Shown here in pieces: positions 60,601 through 64,000 of a stretch of 64,000 bases of DNA (positions within the stretch are counted from its first letter, which is position 1; every line of letters starts with the position of its first letter). Source of the stretch: Candidatus Melainabacteria bacterium. Its GTDB lineage: Bacteria > Cyanobacteriota > Vampirovibrionia > Obscuribacterales > Obscuribacteraceae. The DNA lies in the NCBI GenBank assembly GCA_003153555.1, contig PLZS01000155.1:1-64000 (forward strand). The letters run 5' to 3'. The translations under genes were made by a program, and so were the position numbers. The notes beneath the pieces were generated by a model. The model was given only the letters and a program-made list of their open reading frames with translations. It did not search any database and had not been told where the DNA came from.

Positions 60601-62731
60601 CCAGCAGAGTATTTGCGGCATCAGGAGTTGGCGGTTTACCAGTCGCGCTCACTTGAGAGAGCAGTCTGTCTGCCAAGACTTTTTCAGTGCCAGTCAATTT
60701 ATTTACGTATGCATTAACGTCGCTCCTCAATTGAGTGTCACTTGGTTCTGCTTTCTGCGTGCTGTTTCCTTTTGCGAATGCCGCTGCGTCAGCCGGATTG
60801 AGGTGTTGCAGGGTGTATAGGATGTTGGAAGGGCTTGAATCCAGCGCCATAGCATTTTTGAATGATTGAGTAATTCCTTGATTACTGACGGCAGTTGCGC
60901 CAGCTTTAGACTCAAGTAGATTCATCACCTGCTGCGCCTGCTCTGGCCCGGCATATTGTGTCAGGCTGGTCCTGAGTTGGTTTAAAAGTGCAGGTCCAGC
61001 TTTTGGATCATGCAACTGATTCCAGACTTGTGGATTAGTTTGTGGACTAATGTTTTCCACGGCTCGAATTAAACTATCGCCTGCACCAATGTGGCCGGTC
61101 AGCGATCCGGGCGCAGCACCTTTCGCCGATGCTGCGTCCACACTTGAGTAAATACCCGCCAGCTGCCCGACAAGCGACCCACCCGTTGTCAGCTTATCTT
61201 CCCACTGCACGACATCGGCTTTGCTTCCTGCCTTTGTGAATGCTTGATGCAGATTTTGATAAAGATGAAGGGCTTGGATGTCGTTAGGATTGGTTGGTTG
61301 CTGTGACGGCGAGGCTGAAATTTCTGCTGCAAGTTTCTGACCTTGTATAAACAATTGCCTTTCGTTTGTGTTTCCTGAAATGGCAGATTGAATGGCATTA
61401 GTGATATCTGTTTTGTTGCTAGCCTTATTGCTTGCGCCGTTGCCACTATCGAACGACGCGATGGTTGTTAGAGACACGTAACCATGATTGAGAATGTCTT
61501 TAGCGGCGGCCTGCGTCTTATTGTCTTCACCGCTGAATTGATGTTCGATTTGAGCGACAAGCGTTGGATTGGCGAGGATTTCACTGCGTGCTTGGGCGGC
61601 CGCTGGTGAATTACCACCGATGGTATTTTGCAACAGGGACAATCCATCTTGGCTGCCTTGTCCAAACTTCGATGTGGTATATGCCAAATTGAAGTCATCG
61701 GCCGCAGTGCGCTGGTCACTTCCATACCGGCCAGTATTGCCACCAAGCAGAACTCCGGGGCTCTTGTCTGTGCCGACTATAGCCTGAAGATCCTTACCAA
61801 TACTGTCTTGACCGTCGCTGAATTGTTTGACTAAACCTTGGAGACTGAGCCCGCCATCCTGCTTTTTAAGCCCCGACTGGAGTTGATCGATTTGACTGTG
61901 AGTTAGTGTGCTCAGATAATTGACCAGAGCGATGTTGGCACTATCTTTATTTTGGGTTGTCGATGCAAGCATGAGGTTAACGTCGCCGACAAGGTTGGGG
62001 CCATTGTCTGGCTTGGTTAGAACATTTTGGATTTTGAGTGCATCTACTCCCTGGAAGTTCTTTTTTATGTCGTCGGCGAGCGAGTAGTGAGACGTGTTCG
62101 CTGGTGTTTCTTTCTGATAAATCTCAGAAAGCGATTGGATGTTTTTTTGACCCAGTCCATTCAAGAGGCGTGTAACCTCCTCTGCATCCTGTCTGTTACC
62201 AATTGCGTCCTGCAGCTGGTGAGCAGTGTTTACAAGTTCTGTGTGACTGAGCGGCTGCGTCTGAGTTTGAGCAGACGCTGAAAGGGAATTATCGCCAGTC
62301 GCTTTCCGCAGGGCTGCGGTTAGAACCACGTCTTGATTGTTTACAAGCTGCCCGGAATTGTCTTTGGTACTGGCTGCTTTCTGCGGGGCAGTGGGGTTGT
62401 CTCCGCCGGCGTTGGTAAAAGCTAATTGAGGCAGAGTCTCTGGTTTCTTCTGCACATCTGTATTGCTATTATGATGCCACGCTGCCAGAGGATCATTGCT
62501 TGCGGCAAACTTAAAACTATCAGCTAACACATTTAGCTGGTTTGGTGTTTTGTGAGAATCAACGAGCATTCTTTCGTGGCGCACTTTTAGCTCTTGCGCT
62601 CTTTTTTGCTCTTCGATTTTTTTTTGTGCCGCCTCTCGAGCCTTTTCAGCTGCAATTTCTCGAGCCTTCTCGGCTTTTGCTTTCGCGGTAGCAGCAGCCT
62701 CGGCACTAGAATTTGATGACATGTTAGACAC
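45617..62731 (-). CDS. Giant 5704-residue multidomain protein (esterase, transglutaminase-like, HExxH, FHA, beta-helix)
   Basis: One open frame of 17.1 kb. In order: coiled coil (about 10-60); helical region to about 1000 with annexin-like segments such as LQNEYSQKYGGNLANDVIGK; hydrophobic Ala/Gly-rich stretch (about 1050-1250); low-complexity Ser/Thr region with five 30-residue repeats (about 1600-1765); alpha/beta hydrolase of feruloyl-esterase/PHB-depolymerase type (about 2370-2660, VLFVLHGMN, nucleophile GFSEGG, His in GKHSWHG); Cys-His-Asp transglutaminase-like module (about 2760-2830, QCGDFSEALQ); HEFLH zinc site (about 3289); FHA (about 3685-3780, SKNGTYINGERI); HEVGH zinc site with a distal Glu in SEAFAELYG (about 3879-3940); second transglutaminase-like module (about 4190-4270, SCLEQTAFLKVLLDEAGIKA); and a hexapeptide beta-helix (about 4690-5620). 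No signal peptide is seen. Start GTG 62731 or ATG 62722. Function unknown; toxin- or adhesin-like architecture. Confidence 0.85.
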   Translation of the reverse strand: MSNMSSNSSAEAAATAKAKAEKAREIAAEKAREAAQKKIEEQKRAQELKVRHERMLVDSHKTPNQLNVLADSFKFAASNDPLAAWHHNSNTDVQKKPETLPQLAFTNAGGDNPTAPQKAASTKDNSGQLVNNQDVVLTAALRKATGDNSLSASAQTQTQPLSHTELVNTAHQLQDAIGNRQDAEEVTRLLNGLGQKNIQSLSEIYQKETPANTSHYSLADDIKKNFQGVDALKIQNVLTKPDNGPNLVGDVNLMLASTTQNKDSANIALVNYLSTLTHSQIDQLQSGLKKQDGGLSLQGLVKQFSDGQDSIGKDLQAIVGTDKSPGVLLGGNTGRYGSDQRTAADDFNLAYTTSKFGQGSQDGLSLLQNTIGGNSPAAAQARSEILANPTLVAQIEHQFSGEDNKTQAAAKDILNHGYVSLTTIASFDSGNGASNKASNKTDITNAIQSAISGNTNERQLFIQGQKLAAEISASPSQQPTNPNDIQALHLYQNLHQAFTKAGSKADVVQWEDKLTTGGSLVGQLAGIYSSVDAASAKGAAPGSLTGHIGAGDSLIRAVENISPQTNPQVWNQLHDPKAGPALLNQLRTSLTQYAGPEQAQQVMNLLESKAGATAVSNQGITQSFKNAMALDSSPSNILYTLQHLNPADAAAFAKGNSTQKAEPSDTQLRSDVNAYVNKLTGTEKVLADRLLSQVSATGKPPTPDAANTLLASIANAEAPSQSLQQQIATGHFEHSFQGMENLQSKQTSANDALKANKGQTLQELQTLLQNPNWRNELSGKTTSSQDQATVNALTEYAKQVYGNSQAQTLFQQGRLSLSDQWSAGADKTYIYGQLAQIAQSGPKGQSEVQGFISNLGSGDQQLAKAVMNNPAASNTTAGQPDLADRFRAFALHDTKDYQSLFAQIQAVPETQRSAYVAALQNEYSQKYGGNLANDVIGKIDPSQRQQYLDTLSLTKVNAQTDLANTLVHNANYGGQTENGSGLTGFQTMQDFVSAVAQANASGHQLSPEQLNSFNQMVSQAQSAYETARKKYESDHPGMFSQIESGALQLGIFVAAGALASTGVGALADAGLFGVLVAETASEAAAGVVAEGGVAVLAEGGSSAVIDSGASLLAESGAGTAEQTGLRTAAKAFLDSSSQANASVAEGGLSTAGRIGYQATRLGLSGVAYSGLTAASTGSFNNFGKNFLLGVGNFAGFGVAEKALGLVTSKAGSLLADKALSSVFGDAASGAIDKSGSVVLSSDRASLHDTISNVYRTAIQDGAAPSEAELHKAISEAAPGLAPEQALSLAKEVGGQLPQVIQDAANAEKSLVPAGTLKARAAGFAHGGVNMALGGAVGASFTAPINGKNVLTSFEGSLAQMVDVTNLGNLPGSLLALGGLKGHDTLAEDPHATLSDGTTPSPSALPNDGIITPTAVPTFEGAHGPTTVDTSPTNRLDDPNGTGSKQLASSTNTLAAHVVTTSDVTLPRTPVLHQPVDLASPHQSATGPVDSATHTSELKPGITTNERSIVTDASTIAADRVLSASAQAGTPQVPVPDPIPHVFEATVRNPDLAATALNSDSSTGSVTSLGAHDNPGTNLGTNDSSAIGRESTSSSTASPGTTFSLQDKGGVADVTAHGTDPSSTLTPGNSVTFRDTTGPSSLDQTVRAIDPTSALTTGTSATIRDTTNSSDLAQTARNTDPSSTLTTGTSATIRDTTGSGGLDQTVRSFDPSATLTAGTSATIRDTTGSSSLDQTVRNTDPSSTLTTGTNATFRDSTAPGSSAPITRNADSVLSLVSSSDGAATVHDTVSSAANPITLKVETAIAPDSISDPAAVSRGTTASGSSSSSSSSSGPGSGSGVGTPSITGHGDVIPVSDGSSSAGYSGAPGPTLARSLDGGNPNSSVHPYDASPPGGASAKANDGSYSPTVPSNKQPSSERQIVSGASSSPIRPALGSPQPAAPNSVTLSRQSTAASSHLRSGDSTVQETGNTHPTNIGGAKSDSTASGINSGRSGDASDNASLARDLLPLSPTQHVDAPAVVSKSPDSQAANIVRASDHANASDRTSMTPQAGNSSAAGPGATGAAIGAHSAQSTPPEPIRRSVSGGTTPTDAQKIDVAVEGTVNFGGVRNEVLNRAAQRADVAAKDSKTIESSRTTQEGTNTGQDGTQGAALRPEPAAIDSHSVSEVSRLLESRGLPSHLASRLIALRSLADLKALTSEQLHELINTIRTADKRQVESGAEKPASTSNSAPASNATLTGNTEALALARDAADLMTTPPQPIVARASSNNPELLSSGALEQFDPTREPHITPEPSSDQSGEPVIVHTSQGDITISRSSGEIADSEKTSLAQEGAKEVSFTSPSATDRSASDSVAWSTKAADGLELPVEALTPGEHVIHLTVDGVDRKVQMHVPEGYDGSEPLPVLFVLHGMNLGDAEGLMPKITGLNRHADEEGFIAVYPLAARSDRGIFGWNTTGVLRAPRAGFDDINYIQSLVDSLPDHLNVDTSKLGVIGFSEGGLFAHQIGAKVLNESGQPAFELVGSAGGSSLDNVDEQGNPIVDAAGNPTDINGIPLKDGLRPQKVFIVHNEADTLFLPDDGGPGRISKMGRRLLDNIHKSLPASQDDTYLMDGEFNDQYKSKIVLSVPGDPAFRELHIDERTGNSLFSIAVDGKHSWHGPDDPGIPGVRPNRALDVSQSLVQYWLHPAASEIGTATLEHSEPSPASSFVYDTRPTDASDQIERTPLENPSSPTIDAGGEVTVEKVKSVIEEVKASPLFKEQWRKIQDEDVFLQCGDFSEALQRALAEQGIDSRVVKADAPQPAPHMYLVIAGKTAEEDIIIDPTIGQFVDIGRKDDPIAVGTRSELRKLIEKKVKKGQFDDYYSNVALLQSPFESYWGNSSLTVDTNEPVRQGDSPIGSIRDSELIKFITDLSSEAEKPTADGLSGFIARQRETYSESSLDGLIEWAQKRGVISAEVAKEGQAAHELYKQNSTEESQHQIKAAGIRDKINLFKSSIEKLQLHDRTELESQLRDPGSAADIQTAALVSTSDKSTALDGTINDTGPKNQSEAEINFVQSLQRHFNALTTSLSGAHPSVSEMTADSTYWQRVGPDSWRSGMTNFESTREGEFLWVDRPQSAQDYWGDRSMGSGVSFRGDAPIAVNYGAFWHDNAGNIHELDPKTGLWVNRSSHEPDSPRGLLSGARSGLIDSNPGLLTPPERAALDKLDAAYEMPVSSFPKLLRTALENTDGSVEMKQKVIRDVLNELVKENHLPNFRVEFKQLDNNTGGQAGSFFVDLNQHDVETASDSHIATVVSHEFLHQIQRYLVLRHLADTAGINVSRSELEELFKGFDSAQINEFIDSHNLRDLVNRVVEKEAGPEQLGFALHSLYRRGNEPLNESQSALAAKLFSAIWKTDKPKPSDDYFKYRTQRQEIDPWTLQLLSKAAFDRGEQKISAQVYSDTWSQSRLFPGSGASLSSESTSVHSLKAPDPSTPTHPTSAPAVVKVRPKEVGGTPEVQPTANSDATSQATADNRALTDASVEQSAPTGALGAPSLADREMALEKATIAVGSDSFIHANRRLGYATFEDGSKQKVILNAPGYGEDFAGLLGLVSDEKLKNDYQRIQIGNDVRYLKDGIVFKTSETHGMKIVVQDHQYQLVQSSEVSRLQAASRTEAKTAINSDSPRSETSGNTTNTPTIQPQLRINGQLIPADTAIIVGRTAGADIKIDSDKNVGREHAVVVSDKNGVVKIADNNSKNGTYINGERIPTTNADGSQYFQELKPGDVLKFGLHGKPVPVEGIRADAGLPIIENQNASVTGVVSLRHSLHELPQNDLALLEAMGYRFKTARMLTDAAPHLKDKPVRGQPDAKWDNLEGVFIPSDKAIVVSQEYLSRGEQQVSSDRTDGVLRHEVGHAIDDALGRISRSEEFRQSYEKDLRRINKKARLQELIGLASAKRKISDLEYFMQEGETGRSEAFAELYGMLRGGGALEHRRARILAAVFHDTKKFIDNSVDRAIAEHFNSDTPPSALELPPSGHLPVDMAATLDQAAPSPHGETIVERGAGQSGGIASTADFSVAPHTEPNLTPSASSAADIQTAALAKNDELDQKFVDGIKIMGRGQEFDLGNKPQGSEFDRREIVINRKKDLVLEEQILNFLDQTTDLDPAKPTDALAIASKAYSYVREFLPHSEELIDASKAEIDRRIKEGDGPQGVLLGKLIAEGKMSCLEQTAFLKVLLDEAGIKARFVLSSLQAPEWISDAHSGKADGKTFTQDGHWDARNIHASIEATIPGTEHPLIYDTEQRIAGVSHRDLSPDLVRMSGSEIEKFLRDSAAQETRANAPTQLGTKVDPQLDTPTKSFFNKSTKEPVEVSTTSGIDMALSEIQTVLNRDYRKQTKNNPSALFGRVKATLDSNGQITGITIPPVYRERSRWEEDAYPDAPLNFAVAENTLTDRNGLRYTLRLKGDKSVAIEGIDENPHVYAISEYGKTTKNIDLLRLGRKEGGVHVFTASEIKVAYDALAKLGQTFELKRLDGEQPNERLLYTENKLPFVSMPTSIEKFALEKEGVKSEVKLPYILVKDIAGEVDVISGPALDSYVPADLKSFEKLATLKNDGEAPQYALWGGMVAKFNEGKVAELRLPPSGEKILVRDGDLVHDRVSKQLYNVMPSSDGGVSFMGRQDHNSFNSHNFTVDASGQKIFDNSEENMRNTDQLPVRESYIPAGVDAHETALIDPSVEILDGVKTISEGVVVGRNSRIASDLGSGAWIGHNVTIEKGAIIEAGAVIRDGATIKAGAVIKAGAEIGPGAVVHERAIVNENAKIENKAVVNTDARIGEGTVVESEANIGPGVVIGQHGHIGQNVSIQDSVVGDRVVLEGSHDGAEKSIEHTSVTGSVIEDNVKVRVGTRVVDSIVRADSTVLAGVHLKSTATEEGALVENQQIAAEPDLNELETYNSAAASAKARIDEGAVVDPSVRFAERGELPIITKTAKIGPHCQIGSGTIIEGILGARVSVGKDATIGEGAIIADGVEIPQGCMIMPGSHIDIHTKLAANSVFDPSEDLIPDHSQITEVTKTNRLRSRWREANPDYGKASTSSPEAAKISPKAEVHAEYIGPGVVVEDGAFVRSGVELHEGVVVKAGAWIGTGAIVKSGSVVGEDARLEPYTQVGAGTTLHKGVIIHSSADRPTIIGERVTIFSDTDYSDRTFVDYGNSIGDGASIGKGVHVGRGVEVGENVIVHEGARLGRLGNQSDPLPNTSMIKIGQGSIVGARTAVNPDVSIGPDVVIGSDCTLESACKIRHGANLGNGVNLEREVVIGRKASIGDGAKLSREVRIGRLAVVSDHATIGWRSVVGEFAYVGSHAEVGNEVQLLSHAYLKLGAEIRDRVVVEDAVVGMFAHVESQASIKNGARVADGEKVSENAIVAPKPFQASDHSIEQPQDKQNYYSVDAYLSDDPTERPANISPHAVVTRASIHSTAKVGNSRVVDSVIEEGAIVGDRVDLFNVKVHSGAIIGDGANISGVDVPEGVIIGDGAYVSEGAHLEPNALVPPGAFVDSGLIVKSQSPLAQLRRKKQEEGLKLDTTAIVHPSVLASLHPNIVIGPNVFIPKGAQIGRGAVIENTTLTSESVVRPGSRVNEGNVTRAAGDNEIKVTGKALQKIFELNDDAIRNARYRNSKSRRYSLIARKTHLQVQKENGEIELRYLMNDQGSGRGVKWLLSEPHFDEEAYIAPQSKSQQDL
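50515..50546. repeat. 32-bp direct repeat inside the giant gene, copy 2
   Basis: The 32 bases from CCAGGGCAGC to GCGGCACTT are identical to those at 53674-53705. Both copies lie in the same reading frame and encode the peptide SAADIQTAAL. The two copies are 3159 bases apart, exactly 1053 codons, and enclose the HEFLH, FHA and HEVGH modules. Confidence 0.9.
53674..53705. repeat. 32-bp direct repeat inside the giant gene, copy 1
   Basis: Perfect match to 50515-50546 (see that entry). It lies at the junction between the first transglutaminase-like module and the zinc-peptidase modules. Confidence 0.9.
57440..57900 (-). repeat. Tandem 90-bp coding repeat in the giant gene
   Basis: A 90-base unit is repeated five times; the shared marker CTGTCGCGGA/GTGTCGCGGA recurs at 57468, 57558, 57648, 57738 and 57828, exactly 90 apart. 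The unit encodes 30 residues of the type DTTGSSSLDQTVRNTD then LTTGTSATIR. Two more degenerate units follow toward the C-terminus. The units differ from each other by several codons, so the array is old enough to have diverged. Confidence 0.9.
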
Positions 62732-63477
62732 GCCCCACAGTAAAAAGAAACTGATAAGAGAGCTGCTCTTGTTCCATTTTGTGCCCGAAAAACTGGGAAC
62801 CTAAAACTGGTTTATTTACCTGAGTGTTCAATAGTCGCTTTTACCGTTTTACGGCTTTCCATGTTCTAAATTGTCGCACTGTGCAACCCTAAAAACGGGT
62901 TGGTGAATTCGATGTGTTGGGATCGTGTAGGAAAGCGATCGTTGCCACCGTATGATGGACCAAAACGAGGATTTACATTGGCGTAAGCGCACTCATAGAT
63001 GTTCGTAGTTTCCGTGCTTCCGCTAGATTGATTATGACCATCGCCGCCATGTTCAAAATTTTGTTTGGGCTCACTCAATTCAAGTTCATCCTTTGCAATG
63101 GAATGCCAGATTTGCTATTTCAGATGTTGCGCTAGTAAGGTGAAAATTCAGTGCAAGTTTTGATTCTCCGCTCACTTTTGCGTGACCGCGAAAGAATGAG
63201 GAGACGCCTGCTAATGCGGGCAACTCGCTGGGGGCAAGCTGAATTCTTGATGTAGCGATGACCTTTTAAAAGCCGGCGCTACGTCTAGTACGTGTTTTCA
63301 GGTGGGCCGCTTGAACATAACAGCTGTCGACCGTTGTTGTCAAGTAAATCTTGTAAGTTTGGGCAAACGTCCTTTCAACAATCAAGCGGTGCGAAATCCA
63401 AGACACAGCCGATTGGCATCCCTTAAAATGGCAAATGCAATTACCTTTTAATTTTCCACCATTGGAGCATTCAATTT
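62732..63477. other. Intergenic region upstream of the giant gene, mostly non-coding
   Basis: This 746-base spacer lies between the giant gene start and the SnoaL-like gene on the other strand. It must hold both promoters. Apart from the doubtful small frame at 62866-63078, I see no gene, tRNA or long repeat. The part from 63180 to 63470 has no coding signal on either strand. Confidence 0.5.
62866..63078 (-). CDS. Doubtful small polar protein
   Basis: A 70-codon minus-strand frame starts with TTG at 63078 and has AAGGA ten bases upstream. The peptide (MSEPKQNFEHGGDGHNQSSG, ending FTNPFLGLHSATI) is polar, Asn/Gly-rich and has no recognised family. It lies 135 bases ahead of the giant gene on the same strand and could be a leader peptide or an unrelated small protein. 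It may also be chance. Confidence 0.3.
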   Translation of the reverse strand: MSEPKQNFEHGGDGHNQSSGSTETTNIYECAYANVNPRFGPSYGGNDRFPTRSQHIEFTNPFLGLHSATI

Positions 63478-63965
63478 ATGAAACGAATAGGGCTGTTTCT
63501 CGCTATTGTGGTTGCTGTTTTGCCAAGCGTTGCTTATGCCAAACCGCTTGAACAGAAAGATACCGATGCCATCGTGCAGAAGTTTCAGTCTGATTACGCT
63601 GACACTTTTAATCGACGAGATGCAAAAGCGATGGGTGCGCTTCTCACTGAGAATGCCACTATGCAAAACGAATGGGGTGACGTCAAACAGGGACGAAGCA
63701 CATTGAGTCACTTGTCGCGGGACTGATGGCAAAATTACCAACTGGTACCAAACTCGAAGACACTGCGTTGGTGTCTCAATCCGTCGCACCAAACGTAATT
63801 GTCAGTCAGGGCCTCTCGCATAGACTCGTTCCGAATGAAGAACCAGCGCAAATGTTTTTTTCCAGAGTATTGGTGCACGAAAAAGGTCAGTGGAAAATGG
63901 CTGCCACTCAAATCGCCAGACCATCAAGTGTGCCCAAGCCCATCGCTAGTCCATCCGCAAAATGA
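63478..63965 (+). pseudogene. Secreted SnoaL/DUF4440-like protein, broken by a one-base frameshift
   Basis: The first frame (63478-63726) gives a signal peptide (MKRIGLFLAIVVAVLPSVAYA) and the start of a SnoaL-like/DUF4440 domain (YADTFNRRDAKAMGALLTE, NEWGDVKQGR). The second frame, open from 63726 to 63965, supplies the rest (SQSVAPNVIVSQGLSHR, VLVHEKGQWKMAATQIARP), including the final strands typical of the fold. Read upstream in the second frame, the DNA before 63726 gives HIESLVAGLMAKLPTG, which continues the domain. So a single base has been lost, or two gained, near 63695-63702. It could be a real pseudogene or a sequencing error. An ATG at 63726 overlapping the first stop is probably incidental. 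Such proteins are often periplasmic ketosteroid isomerase-like folds. Confidence 0.75.
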
Positions 63966-64000
63966 AAAGCGAACGTCCTCGCTATCTTGAGACTTGGTGG

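Noticed and set aside
1-64000. tRNA, rRNA and tmRNA genes
   Set aside because: I looked through the intergenic regions for cloverleaf or conserved rRNA stretches and found none that I could support by eye.

Overview
The window is a gene-dense bacterial chromosome segment of roughly half GC content. Its genes use bacterial start codons (ATG, GTG, TTG) and frequent Shine-Dalgarno sites, and many are stacked in overlapping or nearly overlapping operons. I see no rRNA, tRNA, CRISPR array or intact insertion sequence. The gene content suggests a non-photosynthetic relative of Cyanobacteria (Melainabacteria/Vampirovibrionia, Obscuribacterales-like): a cyanobacterial-style group 1 sigma factor, DUF4388/PATAN and TPR proteins, sigma/anti-sigma and roadblock proteins, Ser/Thr kinase fusions, propionyl-CoA/methylmalonyl-CoA genes and very large low-complexity proteins. 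That placement is inference from gene content, not a search result.

Positions 1-12,000 hold the end of leucyl aminopeptidase, then a two-gene operon of an ECF-like sigma factor and a 1531-residue zinc-finger anti-sigma/roadblock fusion. After these come a hypothetical protein, an MgtE magnesium transporter with a propionyl-CoA carboxylase beta subunit, a decayed type I restriction HsdR tail, and the main sigma factor. Positions 12,000-20,000 carry a DUF4388 protein, a 41-residue basic protein, trpS, an O-antigen ligase-like protein, a response regulator/HTH/Ser-Thr kinase fusion and a MATE exporter.

Positions 19,600-21,600 form a three-gene MNIO (DUF692) cluster. It consists of a TIGR04222-type membrane protein with a Gly/Cys tail, the MNIO enzyme, and an HvfC/BufC-like partner that looks frameshifted; it resembles a peptide-modifying, bufferin-like operon. 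Positions 22,000-33,400 hold two hypothetical proteins, an SGNH hydrolase, an LprI-like protein overlapping a ThDP-dependent 2-oxoacid decarboxylase, a B12-binding mutase domain, a MazF-type toxin with a candidate antitoxin, an internally duplicated CPBP protease overlapping acpS, folK and a TPR protein.

Positions 33,600-42,900 hold an AlgI/AlgJ-like O-acylation pair with a coupled 42-residue membrane peptide, a HAD phosphatase, a Cache-HAMP-GAF-GAF-GGDEF diguanylate cyclase, and an M50-like membrane peptidase with a paralogue that has lost HExxH. These last two sit at the end of a run rpmI, rplT, TrmH-family methyltransferase, tatC, all on the minus strand.

Positions 45,617-62,731 are one uninterrupted 5704-codon gene. 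In order it encodes an N-terminal coiled coil, a helical repeat region, a 30-residue tandem repeat, an esterase-like alpha/beta hydrolase, a Cys-His transglutaminase-like module, an HExxH zinc site, an FHA domain, a second HExxH site, a second transglutaminase-like module, and about 900 residues of hexapeptide left-handed beta-helix. It is the most unusual object in the window. The right end carries a SnoaL/DUF4440-like secreted protein gene broken by a one-base frameshift.
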